Source: Mytilisepta virgata | Taxonomy: Eukaryota > Mollusca > Bivalvia > Mytilida > Mytilidae | Reading direction: 5' to 3' | Assembly (NCBI GenBank): GCA_028015205.1 | Contig: JAPWFG010000026.1 | Coordinates: 1,054,001 to 1,118,000, forward strand | Length of the DNA stretch: 64,000 nucleotides | Notes under the pieces: model-generated | What the model saw: only the letters and a program-made list of their open reading frames with translations | Database searches by the model: none | Told to the model about the DNA's origin: nothing | Translations under genes and position numbers: made by a program | Shown: positions 24,264 to 36,000 of the stretch, one piece after another | Position numbering within the stretch: position 1 is the first letter of the stretch | How the letters are laid out: every line of letters begins with the position of its first letter

Positions 24264-25364
24264 ATATAAAACATATTAAAAGAAAATGAAAGTTAATCTG
24301 ACTTTGTATATTGGTGCATTCTAAGTTACCAATTCGGTAATTACAAGTTTTAATTTGAACTTATTTATTTATGGTGTTTTGGGATACAAAACCTTTTTCA
24401 TCCCCAGTCGGCGGGTGCGAGAGCGGCCCTTGTATATATACGTAGCGGCATATAAGCCTTATTTTTTAATAGAAATTATAAACATTTGTACTTGATACTG
24501 CTTAATACTCTTATTTGTAATATATTTATACAGTTATGTACTATATATAGTCACTTTACATAATGATCAAATTTCTTGATAAATGTTATTTGCAAATACT
24601 TCAATTATTTCACCTCATTTGATGTTATGTTTTTGAATTTTTAACATATTTTACTGTCTTTTTTCAACTCGACAAATGCAGATTAATTTGATATATTTTG
24701 CATATCTTCTTTATTCATATATGTAAAGCGCTGGTTACACGAAGAGGTAGATATGGGCAATTGTAAACAGAATTTTTTTATGTCGAAAAATCAAAAGTTT
24801 GAAACGTTTTCTTAGTTTTGTTGTCTCGATTCACTCGACCATAATCTTTTGTAGGAAAAGCGGCATATATTTGCTCATATCTACATAGCTTCCGGGGAAG
24901 GTGGCTTCAAAATGGCTCAAGATCCCTCACCGGAATACTGCCCCCCCCCCCAAACATATACTCCTGGATCCGCGTCTGACCTGAACGGAATATATCACAA
25001 GTTTTAGTAAGCTTGTTCATTTCAATGCAGCTCAGACAAGAAAATAAAATGAGCATCAACAACTTTGAAAATATGAATAGATTTGATATCTAGATCGAGT
25101 GCAATGACAATATTTTACTATGCCCACGTTTGTCAGTTCATAGTATAAATATAAACTTGCAACATTCCTGTAAATTGATTTACCTTTACCCTTACCATTT
25201 TACAATGTGCATAGTAAAACAACACATGCATTAGTAGTGTTTCTATTGTAATATGACATATACAGTAAACAACCATATCAAAACCTACGTTTGAGGTCAA
25301 TATAAAAACGTAATTCATGTCGACGCAAAGAGTTTTGATGTCTTTATATTAGAAGACAATGTAT
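24264..25364. other. Intergenic sequence downstream of the membrane-protein gene
   Basis: Contains a C10 run near 24942 and otherwise AT-rich sequence. No gene recognised. Confidence 0.4.
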
Positions 25365-25952
25365 TTATTTACTTACTCTATTCTCCTCGTCTTCTATCGA
25401 CGTACTTCCTTGGCTCTCCTCATAAGGATTGTGATAACCAATGCAATTTTTCATCAACATTAAAAAATTCAAACCAATATCAGAGCAAGACAGAACAGTT
25501 GTTGCTGTTGTAAACTCCGTCATTTCCCATTCAGAGAATATGAAACTGTATATCAGTACCATTATATCGAAAATGATTTCCAAACATCTGTAAACCATCA
25601 TATACCCTTCGAGTGATTGTTCGTTTGTTGCAGATGTGCATACATTATATACCAAAATGAAGGTAATAAAATCGTAAAAGCACACAGCAAAAATAACAAT
25701 GAGACAAAATAAGAAAAATGCGTAATTTTCTTCCTTTTCAGTGTCCCTGTTTGTAAAACACACAACAAGAAATCCTCCTATGTTTATTAAGTATCCAGCA
25801 CCGACTCTACAAAGAAAAACCTTCACTTTTAGATTTTCCTCGCGGTTTTTGTCGTTTCTTTGTCTACATTTACAGCCAGATGCAAACGTTTCGTACGTAC
25901 GAATCATAAATGTACAAAGAATATCAAGATAAAAATTCCAGTTTACGCACAT
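25365..25952 (-). CDS. Multi-pass membrane protein A, unknown function
   Basis: About 195 residues if started at the first ATG (25952); the frame is open slightly upstream but without an ATG. Hydrophobic stretches fit four or five membrane passes: VGAGYLINIGGFLVVCF, FFLFCLIVIFAVCFYDFITF, YRCLEIIFDIMVLIYSFIF and the C-terminal SDIGLNFLMLM. A Cys/Arg-rich loop (CKCRQRN) lies near the start. A strong gtaagt at 25376-25371 may splice to another exon, so the printed C-terminus (NRVSK) is uncertain. An acceptor-like ttacttag just upstream suggests a 5' UTR intron. It is paralogous to protein B at 26219-26764, which is transcribed in the opposite direction. Family not recognised. Confidence 0.7.
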   Translation of the reverse strand: MCVNWNFYLDILCTFMIRTYETFASGCKCRQRNDKNREENLKVKVFLCRVGAGYLINIGGFLVVCFTNRDTEKEENYAFFLFCLIVIFAVCFYDFITFILVYNVCTSATNEQSLEGYMMVYRCLEIIFDIMVLIYSFIFSEWEMTEFTTATTVLSCSDIGLNFLMLMKNCIGYHNPYEESQGSTSIEDEENRVSK

Positions 25953-26218
25953 TTTATCCACAGATCCTAAGTAATACTTAATTCAGAAAAAAACCATTAG
26001 GTATATGACGCGAATCTTCACAATGACCAGTTCTCAGAAATGCATTTAAATCAATAAATATACCCTTGATGATATGATGTTATACTTACTGGAAATACCG
26101 GGATTTTAGAACTCGGTTGGGATTTAAATTTTAATGCAATGATATCATTTGACCTGTTTTGTCAGATAACGCCATTTAATTGTGGAATTACACACAATAT
26201 AATCATACATTTACAAAA
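25953..26218. promoter_or_regulatory. Divergent intergenic region between A and B
   Basis: About 266 bp separate the two start codons. Splice-like signals on both sides (gtaagt on the minus strand near 26088, tgttttgtcag on the plus strand) suggest that short 5' UTR exons lie inside and that a shared bidirectional promoter is here. No core promoter element is convincing by eye. Confidence 0.35.
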
Positions 26219-26764
26219 ATGTATTTTTTAGATTTTTCTTCCACAATATTGTCAGCTTTACTGTCTATAGTACCAACCTCGACAAATATAAGTAAACAAA
26301 ATAGTAGAAAATGGATAAAGACAGAGGACAGAAAAAAGTTAAAAGGTTTGGTAATTCGTACCGCCATGGGACTTTTTGCAAACGTTTGTGCATTTTTGAT
26401 TGTCTGTGGAATAAATAGAACAAAATATAGAAAAAGTGGCGTGTCTGTCAGTTTATTTAGTGCTATCCTGTTGTATAATATTGTATTCTATTGCATCGTT
26501 ACCTTTTCGTTGATGAAGGGATATTCGTTGAAAGATAAAGACAACTGGAAAGCTTACTTCAGTCGTTTTATGATAATTTATCGCGTTTTGGATTTGGTAT
26601 TTGACATTTTGTTGCTACTGTACAATTGTCTGGTTTCCGACTGGGAATTCTCCAAGACAACTATAGCCATGACCGTGATAATAGGTTTGGATATCATAAT
26701 GAACTGTGTTTCATTTGCAATTTTTCTATCTCTTGCATCTAGAAAAATGAATAAAAACGGATGA
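26219..26764 (+). CDS. Multi-pass membrane protein B, paralogue of A
   Basis: 181 residues from the ATG at 26219 to the stop at 26764; a stop codon lies in frame a few codons upstream, and a tgttttgtcag acceptor at 26165 suggests a spliced leader exon. Predicted membrane passes are at residues 44-65, 75-98, 117-139 and 147-172, with a further hydrophobic N-terminus at 2-20. It shares with protein A an NR motif after the second hydrophobic segment, the block IYRxLDLVFDI in the fourth, a following S-x-WE, and a TT pair. Identity is low, so the duplication is old. Function unknown; both could be receptors, transport-related or structural tetraspan-like proteins. Confidence 0.7.
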   Translation: MYFLDFSSTILSALLSIVPTSTNISKQNSRKWIKTEDRKKLKGLVIRTAMGLFANVCAFLIVCGINRTKYRKSGVSVSLFSAILLYNIVFYCIVTFSLMKGYSLKDKDNWKAYFSRFMIIYRVLDLVFDILLLLYNCLVSDWEFSKTTIAMTVIIGLDIIMNCVSFAIFLSLASRKMNKNG

Positions 26765-27479
26765 TGTTCCTTTTTAAAATTATTAAGTGGATCGTATTAA
26801 AGAATATGCAAACTATAGACATCTATAACGTTTGTTTATAAAACATTAAATTTGTACAGGTAATAACAATTTATTATTTTGATTTCCATTTAAAAGAGTT
26901 TATGTATTACCTGACATACACAATCAGTTGTTATTATTCATTGAATTGTGAAGTAGATAATGGCAAAGGAATTCCCGAAACAAGAACATGTACAAACAGT
27001 CAGTGGACATAAATAGTCGTCTCCTCCGATTTTTCCCATATGTTTCTATACAAATTCACAATTTTTCAAACTTTAGCAAGAGTTCCATTTGGCAACCCCA
27101 TATATGCATCTACATGCTTATTCCGTCAAAGATATACACAGCTGCGGATGCCATATGGAACTCTTTCCAAAAATTATTGTGAAGTCCATGATGTCATTTC
27201 TCAACCAATTTTCACGAAACTTTCACTGTCAGAAAGAGAAATGTTTGAAATGGCATTGTTTATTTGTGAATGTATTTCTGTTTCCTGGTTTTATGTATTA
27301 TTTAAATTTGAGTTTTACTACTTTCAAAAAGAGAAAACTGAATGCAATAGGACTCTATGGATTATTTATAAACCCACTCACAGGGAAGTGAATATACTGA
27401 ATACCCTCCTCTGGTCAGACGGAAGAACGTACTAAAGGAAGAACTGTCCTCCTCGTTGCACAATTCTGTCTTTCGTACG

Positions 27480-27505
27480 TTCGTCCGTCCGTCCGTCCGT
27501 CCACA
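27480..27505. repeat. (GTCC)n microsatellite
   Basis: A run of gtcc repeats in about 26 bp between gene B and the C-terminal remnant. Confidence 0.8.
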
Positions 27506-27526
27506 AAATTCGGTTTTCATATTTTT

Positions 27527-27585
27527 GTGGATTTTAGGTTTGGATATCATTATGAACTGTCTTTCATTTGTAGTTTTTCATAATT
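27527..27585 (+). pseudogene. C-terminal remnant of a third membrane-protein copy
   Basis: The bases ggtttggatatcattatgaa and what follows encode LGLDIIMNCLSFVVF. This closely matches residues 155-169 of protein B, and then a stop. An acceptor-like ttttag precedes it. It may be a last exon or, more likely, the relic of a tandem duplicate. Confidence 0.6.
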
Positions 27586-28617
27586 AGTATAATGGGTAGG
27601 CGTCACCTTAACATACTCATATCATATTTTACGATTGATTGAACTTTTTAAGAATTATTGCCCTTTTTATATCTGTTGTCTGAATATCTTGTGTAAGCAA
27701 ATAGTCATTTATCTTTTGACGGATTTTGTCATGGTATAATAATCTGTGGGCATGACCCGAACAAGGGCATATCATATCGATTTTTACGATTTCAAGAACA
27801 AGAACGGTTGATAGAATAGTGTCAGTGTTATTGCCTTGTCATAGCTGAATATGTTGTGTGTGTAATTAGCCATTCGTTTATTTACCGATTTTATTCATTT
27901 ATTTAATATAATACTTGGGAATGACATGAACATACGCATGGAAGTGCTCGTGAAAGGTAATTATCAATATTCGATATAATAATTAAAATGAATATAGCAG
28001 TTAGGATCAACAAAAAACCAATGAACAAGTTTATAGGCGAACTATATTTTACAACGCAAAACCCGAAAAATATAAGTGAATACAACAGAGAATATTAAAT
28101 CTGACAGTACAGATACCTAACAATGTTGATGTTTTGTTTCCCAACCTAATACATTTATGTGTTCTAACGTTTCTCAAACATTCGTACGATTACGACGTAG
28201 ATTGGTTCCATGACATGAATAAAACAGATACATTGAAGATCGAAAATCATATATACTTCTGACTAATCGTAAGGTTTGTGAAACGGATTGCTGGTCATCT
28301 TCAAAATTCAAAATTTAATACATCACTGATTAAATACAAAACCATAAAACTGGCGTAATATTTGTACATGTAGCTTAAGTAATGCATTTGCTTTGTATAC
28401 AACATAATTATTTTGACTAAGAGATATAAAATTATTTACTTCAGCATGATAATGCTACCAGGTGTATGAAACGATCGTTCACAAATTATTTCTCAGAATT
28501 TTATTCTTCAAAAATACCTAAAAATATTAGTGTTCAGCCCTTTAAATATCCAATTTTATCACAGTTCTATTTGATATAAATATCCCGTGCTGCAATCTGA
28601 TTTATAATTTGGTTTTA

Positions 28618-28838
28618 TTTGTTGGGTGTCCTGCAAGAAGCAGAGACTATTTGCTGTTCAGGAGCACTTGAGTCTACCTCCGGTTTTTTTGGTGGGGTCC
28701 ATGTTGTTCATATGTTTTTAGTTTTTTATTGTAGTGCATGTATTGTGTTGCTCTTGTTTTCGTTGTTCTCCGGAGGTTGTCAGTTGTTTAGATATTTCCC
28801 TCCTTCGAATTTCCCTTTGGTATTTCTTGACTTTACTT
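28618..28838 (+). repeat. Family-I Penelope-like 3' tail
   Basis: Begins gttgggtgtcctgcaagaag and ends ggtatttcttgacttta, as in the other family-I tails. Truncated at its 5' end. Confidence 0.7.
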
Positions 28839-31661
28839 ATAAAAGTTTCTGAGAGCAGATATTAGTAGATCATTTACAGGCTTTTTCTTTATAAAGAAAA
28901 TTAGTTTTATCCGAATGGTATTAATGTGTGCTATTGACATGTATAACTTGAGTTCCGTGTGTGGAAATCTGAAAATCTCTGTTCTTTAATTTTTTTATCG
29001 GTTATTCTTTTTTGCATTTATTTTGATAATGTCAGTATTGTGGACTGACACTGGTAATAAAATTATCGTGTCATGTCGAGGATGACGTTGCTGTCAGCAT
29101 AAAAACTTTAAGTTACTTTGTTTTCCATAACATTTTACGAAATAGTCTGGCATTTTGTTATCAGATACTCATTTTATCAGGTTTGTAATTTGACTGACCC
29201 GGCGAGGTCATCAATAACAAATCTGATATAGTCAGTATCAGAAAAAAAATGGTCATTATTCTTTATTACCCACTTTTCTTTATCCAACAAAAGATATCCC
29301 TTTTCTGTGAAATATTTTAAGTCGGGCATTACAAATAGCAGGTATTGTGAGTTAAAATCTATGTTTTTTAGATATAAGGTGGAAGTGATATGTTTTGGCA
29401 AGATTGTTTAAAAGGTTTGTTGCAATATGTATGATATTTACTGCAATAGATTTATTAGAGCACATTTCTGCAATCGGTATTGTAGCCCAATTTTTTATCT
29501 TATTTTTTAATTATTCTTCATAATGTCGATGTCCTAGTCATTACTCCCCCTTAGGTATATTTGTCCTCTTTTCTATATTCATTAATTATAAGCTGATTTT
29601 TCTCTAGTCAATAAACCCCGTTCATAACCTCATACTTAGGCAAGGTTGTATCTTTACAACTACGTTTGAATAGACTGTTGTTAAAACTGTGTTTCTTTTG
29701 TGTCATTATGTTTTTACAGTTATCTAGTTATCTGTATCTTGAACTTTTTTGGTGTTTAACGATGCGTTTTTTTATGGTATTGAATTACGCACCAACACTT
29801 CAATGTCATTATATTTCCTTGATTTGAAACTGTCTCAAGGTCTTCCCATTTCATTGTTTAAGGGAATGTGATCTTACAGGTTTTTTTGCTAAAGTATAAT
29901 CGAAAGGTCAATTTGCATGCGTTCTTTTAAAAACACCCGAAGAAGCATACCTTTGATATATATTTTAGATATTTGACATTGATTATGGTATCTTGTTGCA
30001 AAACAAACATTAATGTATCTTATGTCAAGAGTTTCACAAAACATTGCCTTAGAACATGTTCATGAAAAATAAAAACTTCACCAGATCGTTTTTAGAAATA
30101 CATAGACGCTGTTCTCTGATAATTTGTGGCAAATAACGATTAAATATTTAAGAAAAATATGACGATAAAATAAGGTTCAACACGTGTTCAACACGTGCAT
30201 TGAGGTTATTTTGCGAATAGTTTGAAAACAAAATTAATTCCAGTGATTGTTTTAGCGTCTAAAATTAAGGACATCCCCTTTATGATGTCATAGTAGAAAA
30301 GAACAAATGTAATCTATGCTATGACAGTCGAAAATACACTTTTAATTTTAATTAATTGAAATACCTTTCTTCATTCAAAGTAAAAAGATGTAGAGACAAA
30401 GGTCCGGCTGATATGTTGCCACATAGCTAAAAGTAAATAAACCGACAAAAGTCGTATTGTACCCTTAACATCACATTCAACAATAGTTCGTATTGCGGTT
30501 CTGATTATAGTGTATATAACTTCATGTTTCCAAAGATTACGCGCCAAAAACTTCGATTATAAAATGAGTCCCATTTCCATACCTTTTCTCTAAAACATTT
30601 AATAATTTAGTTTTCCAATATAAACACAATATAAGTAAATTGTCAGAAAATATAAACATAATCTATACTCGCCGCGACGCAGGGGAGAAATTCTTGTTAA
30701 ACCTCGCATTTCTACTACCCATTCTAAATCTCGCACAAATAAATTATATATTTAATGATAAGGTAGATCTTGTATATATACACTGTATTTACAATATATG
30801 TCATTGTCGAAAAATATGCAATTTATTTGTACGAGCCTTAGAAACGGGCATCTGCTTTGCGACGAGTACAAATAAATTGTATAGTTTGCGACAATATATA
30901 CATGTATACTGTTTTTACCCTGCAGCGAAAAATTGTTATTTTATGGGGGGTACGAAAAGTCGTGAAATTGGCACATTTCTTGTCTATTTTCATCACGAGA
31001 TTTTTTACATATAACCTAGGGAGAACATGGCATAATAAACAAGCTGAAACAGAAAACAATGCAAACTTTCATTGCAAGTGAAGAGGAGGAAAATGGAAGA
31101 TGATATTATGCTACTGGATTAATATAGAAAAAAATATTCGTCACACTTTATTTGGTAAGTACATAACCAGTTGTAGGATAAAACATTTCATTGCGGTATC
31201 ACAATATTATAGCACAGATCAAGCGTCAACATTTTGTAGACTCCCACAGTATATAAGAGCTCTTTTATATTCCCATGTAATGATCATAAATTGGCCACAA
31301 TAGTAAAAGGTCGTATACATTTTTGTAAACTTTTTGAAATTTGAAAGCCCAGCGTTCATCATCGTAGTCATCAGATCAGTTCTTTAATCTTATGGAATAT
31401 ATGTAGCATGTTAAAAGTAAAGATTTGGTCAATTTTTTAAGAATATAAATGTATAGTCATGATCGGAATCTTTAAAGTGAAAACTAGAGGCGCACTTAAA
31501 CTCGCTTAAAGACAAAAAGGTACTTATATGCGGCCAATAAATGCTATGTGATAAAAAAAAGTCCGAGTAAATCTCCATTTCCCAAATGCAGCGGTTTTAT
31601 TCACGCATTGCACATACAAATCTTCGTATGTGGCTGGATATAGTTAAGTACAACTTGTCTA
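28839..31661. other. Long intergenic stretch, nothing recognised
   Basis: Only short open frames (the longest about 124 codons at 30640-31014) without recognisable domains or splice-consistent partners. AT-rich throughout. Confidence 0.4.
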
Positions 31662-32065
31662 TTAAGGATGTTCGCTGGTCATGTATTTGAATTTTTGTCA
31701 GATGTTCAGAATCCTCTGGTTTTATCCATTGAATGCCATAAATTATTTTCCCGCTAACACCTATTTTTCTTTTCATAAATCTTATGCATACAGAATAATA
31801 AGCCATTTGTAAAAATCTTATAAAATCCTTGTTATTATTTAATGTGTGTGTTTTTTTTTTAGAAATAGAACTTGTCAATGAGAAAGCTATGTAAAATCAA
31901 GAGTGCACATTTTTCCCGCCAAATTTTCAATGGCTTATATCTCGAAAACAAGCACACGGACCTATAATTTTTTCCGCTCTTTTAGTTTCTTTATTAATCC
32001 ACTATCAATATTTACAGCATTATGAAAAGCTTGTCATTTTGAAACTGAGTAGCGAACATCCTTAA
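31662..32065. mobile_element. TTAA-flanked MITE, copy 2
   Basis: 404 bp, starting ttaaggatgttcgct and ending with the exact complement agcgaacatccttaa. Same family as 14693-15090. The 93-codon minus-strand frame inside is not conserved as a gene. Confidence 0.85.
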
Positions 32066-32243
32066 GCAAAATGTCGGTTTCGTCATTCATTCCCCACATA
32101 TATTAGATATACATTTCTTACCCAAACTATTATACCACATCTTGGTCAGATGCGGTACAGTGGTTTGAGTTAGAAGATACTTCGACAACATTGGACAATG
32201 AGGACATTGAGCTTTCAAATTTCAGCGATGTAGCATACACTTG

Positions 32244-32480
32244 TGGCCAAATCATTACGCGGGATAGTTAAATACAATTTAAACATTCACTGCTTAAATA
32301 ATTTCATTTCACCTTGTTCATATTGTTACTCAAAGAACATAATACATGTAATAGCATCTGGATATATATGCGGCTGGACATGCTATGGCCAAATATTTAC
32401 GCCGTATAGTTAAATACAATTTGACATTCACTGCTTATAAATAATTTCATTTCACATTGTTAATCAAAGTACACAATAGC
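32244..32480. repeat. Tandem duplication, 142-bp period
   Basis: Two copies start tggccaaat at 32244 and 32386 and share atagttaaatacaattt and aaataatttcatttcac. It lies in the 3' flank of the protease gene and may be part of its 3' UTR. Confidence 0.75.
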
Positions 32481-32962
32481 ATCTTGCAGTGTACAAGTCC
32501 AAGAAAAATACCCACAGCGACTTATTACTAATTATAGACAAGAATAATATACTCCTTTCTCATTCACATCGTAAATTTTCTCTTCTTAACTTTTTTTTCG
32601 CCCATGAATGGCTGGATAGTTTTATATGCCTACTCATTAATCCCCACAGTTTCATGTTTACGTTTATAGTTCGACGCACCATCGCCCATGCCTACTTTAT
32701 CTATTTTCTATGACAGTTGATCAACCAATTTCACAGACAGAAATTTAAGGATTTTGTTAACATTCATACCAACCAATGTTAGTACAAAGCCAATTCTGAT
32801 GTCATATGTGTGCAGCAATTATATATTATTACGGCGAATCACATTCTTATATTTGTAAAATAGCGCAAAAAATTGTAATCTGCATGAAAATTAATATAAA
32901 ATGTCAATTAGAGTTATCGTCCTTTTCCCGTTATTCGTGTATACCTTCGTTTGAAACCAATA

Positions 32963-33024
32963 TCACCATGTTCGAGGATTGACTGATGTTCCGTATAGTG
33001 TTAATGTCCATTTCGTCACCTTTA
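32963..33024 (-). CDS. S8 protease exon 14 (P domain end and stop)
   Basis: 62 bp, acceptor ttttatag. Encodes KVTKWTLTLYGTSVNPRTW then TGA. The TLTLYGT motif is the last P-domain strand. The protein stops 7 residues later, so there is no membrane anchor. Confidence 0.9.
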
Positions 33025-36000
33025 CTATAAAATATAAAAAAACGACACAATGAAAAGGAATAATTGAATTAATTGCAGATTAAAATTGACGGAGCATTTC
33101 ATTGTTAAATATAAATTTCTATGTTGGTTAAGTGAATTTAGTTTTATTTCAAATAGCAATTAATGTTGGTAATTTAATGGCAAATTCTGCCATAGTCTGT
33201 TTCTATTTTACACTTTATACAAATATGACGTGTAACTCATTGTCTTACGTGTGCTATATTTGTACTACCACACACTTTATACACTTATTCATTTTATACT
33301 AATATACTGTAAATTTGTGATTTCAGTACATAAAATAACATTCTTCAACCAAATCACACACGTAGTATCTACAGTGTTGCGACTTAATTCCGAATATGTA
33401 ACAAGTACCTAAATTAAATACCCGATGCTTTTTATAAATGATTTTGAAAAATGGTGGTTTTAAAAGGGCATAATTTATCCAAATAGATTTTATGGATTTT
33501 ACTGCATTTTCAGTTGTTATGCATATTATAATAAAGATCATTGACACTGGAATCATTCTCATAGTAAAACGGAAGTTTATCGAACAGGGATATCTTAACC
33601 TACAAGAATACAATTAATTCAATGGTTTTATTACATAAGAATTTAATTTACCTTCAATAATGGGATTAATGGAATTGTACAGCAAACTCCATTTTCCAAT
33701 TGGATTTTCTCCCCAAAAATGCACAGATTTGAACGTATGTTCAAATATACCAGCTGTTTTATACAAGGAGGAATCATAATATCTCTGAGTCAGTAAAGGG
33801 CTGTTGGTTCTGCTAGGAGACACAAGGGTGAGTTCAGTAGATCCTCTAAATCCAGAGTAGGCAACCTCTACTTTAGCAGTGACTTGTTCCAAAAAACGTA
33901 TATCACAATTTTGGAAAATATTCACCGGTGTTCTACCAACTCTAAGTCCGGTAACATTCCTAAAAATATTATATATATATATACTTATTAACTGGGTATG
34001 AGGAGCATAGAGAGTTTTTTGTCCCCCCAGAAACCAACTATTGCTCAAGCCGTAGTCGTGGGGAATAGTTGATATGGAGGGGAAAATAATATAATTCTTT
34101 GGTACCTGTCGTGAATTTGGGCTAAGGGAATTTAGATAACGCAGTGTAACGTTATTTTTGGCGGACTTTCGCGCACACTATTGAAAACGTAACGTTATTG
34201 TTACTTGATTACGATGTACAAGAAATAAAGAATCTAAACTGGCAACAGTTTTTTGTTCTCTAACACATTTATTAAATAATATTGAAGACAATTTACCCTC
34301 ATGATATTGCCCTGACGAAAACAGAATAAGAAGATGAGTTCAAAGATTAAAAGTGTTCGAGCAGCACATCGACGAGCAGAGATAAAGCTACTGAAAAGGG
34401 AGACGCCACGGAAGAAACTCAAGATGTTGTTTGAACTACAATCGGTGATGGAACTGATAAAAACTAAATAGAAGACATTGTGTGAACTAAATGACAAGAT
34501 TATGGAAATTATTGAAGAGGAAGAAATAGACGGAGAAATTGAAGAGGTTGACAGATACGAGCTGACATACAAATAGGAATCACGAAAATTGAGAACTTCG
34601 TCAAAATAAGTCAGTCTGAAAATCAATCGGCTTTAAACCTTAATGCTCCAGAATTCACACATACACATCGTAGGATGCATGAACATTTATGTCCGATAAA
34701 TTTGAGAGCAGAATAAATAAGTGTAAGCCATTCAACATGTCCATAGCTATATCGTCTAGCCATAACAACAAATTGACTAAATTAAATCTACCAAAATTTG
34801 ACGTGACGTACAAAGATTTAATTATTTGAAGAAGCTAGCCAGTGTATAGCTGGGTTGCGAATCAGTAGTACAAACTATAATCAATCAAAACAAATTCTAC
34901 ATGAAAGATTTTGTCAACAACACAAACTCGTGTTTGCCCGCACCTACACCCGGAATTAATGGGCTGAAATCGTTCCGTGACACAATAGATAGTATTATAA
35001 GAGAATTCGAAGGAATGGGTAGGTATCAGGGATCGTACGGAAGTTTTTTAATACCAATAATTCTCAACAAACTTCCAAGTTTTGTAAGACAAAATATTAC
35101 TCGAGATCACGGTAATCATGATTGGGATATTTTAAGCTTACGGAAAGCAATCAAGAAAAGAGGCCGCTCGTGGCAATCTAACTGAAACTGACATTATCCC
35201 AACCGCGTCGTTTGTAACGGAAATTTCAATTGAAAGATCGAGATCAAGCGGATCTAAAGTTTAGACGTTACAATGGTTCACGTCACAATGTAGCTGGAAA
35301 ATTTTAATTCCGCCACTTTGACGCCACAATAAAACAACGTCATAATTTTGCGAGAAAATCAAGAAAAGGAAAAAAGCGGCACGAGATTATGAGATTTCAT
35401 GCCATAGCCCAGAAAAATGCATGAGAAACCCCTTTTTATTTCTGTTTCAGATTTGACTGCAGCTGTAAAAAAATGTAAAATAATTAAGAAAAAATCAATT
35501 CAAGAAATATGAATTTTTTTCCTGAAAACATCGTAAATCTGTAGTTTTTTTCAATTTTTTTGCCTTTATAACATGGATTTTTCCAATATCCCGTATATTA
35601 TAATTATTCGTTCAATAACTATCATTTTTCAATATAAATATAAACTTCAGACCCTACCGATCATTCAGGGAAAAAAAATTGTTTAATTATCTTCACAAAT
35701 CTCATCCAATGCAAAATCCTAAAGAATCTGTAAAATAACTATTTGTTTCCAAAAACACAGTAAACGAATGTCTTATATCTCCATAATTACATCGCCAAGG
35801 TGTGTTTTTTATTTAATGTTTGGAAAGAGCATACCAAAATTAACGAAATATCAAAAAATGAAGAATAAATCAATTCAAGATCTAAACTGTATCGTATCCC
35901 CTTAAAGCTAGAAATGAAAGACCGTGCTTGTTTTGTCAAAACTCCCATCACCCGAATAAATGCACAAAAATCACCGATATAAATGTCCGTACGAAAATCA

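Noticed and set aside
30640..31014. 124-codon frame in the quiet intergenic stretch
   Set aside because: No motif, signal or hydrophobic organisation, and overlapping frames on both strands are of similar length.
33323..33613. 96-codon minus-strand frame as the last protease exon
   Set aside because: It gives stops in the required phase and has no P-domain motif. The exon at 32963-33024 has the TLTLYGT strand, a good acceptor and the right phase.
34234..34626. 130-codon minus-strand serine-rich frame
   Set aside because: It is antisense to the gag remnant and 5' LTR of the BEL/Pao element.
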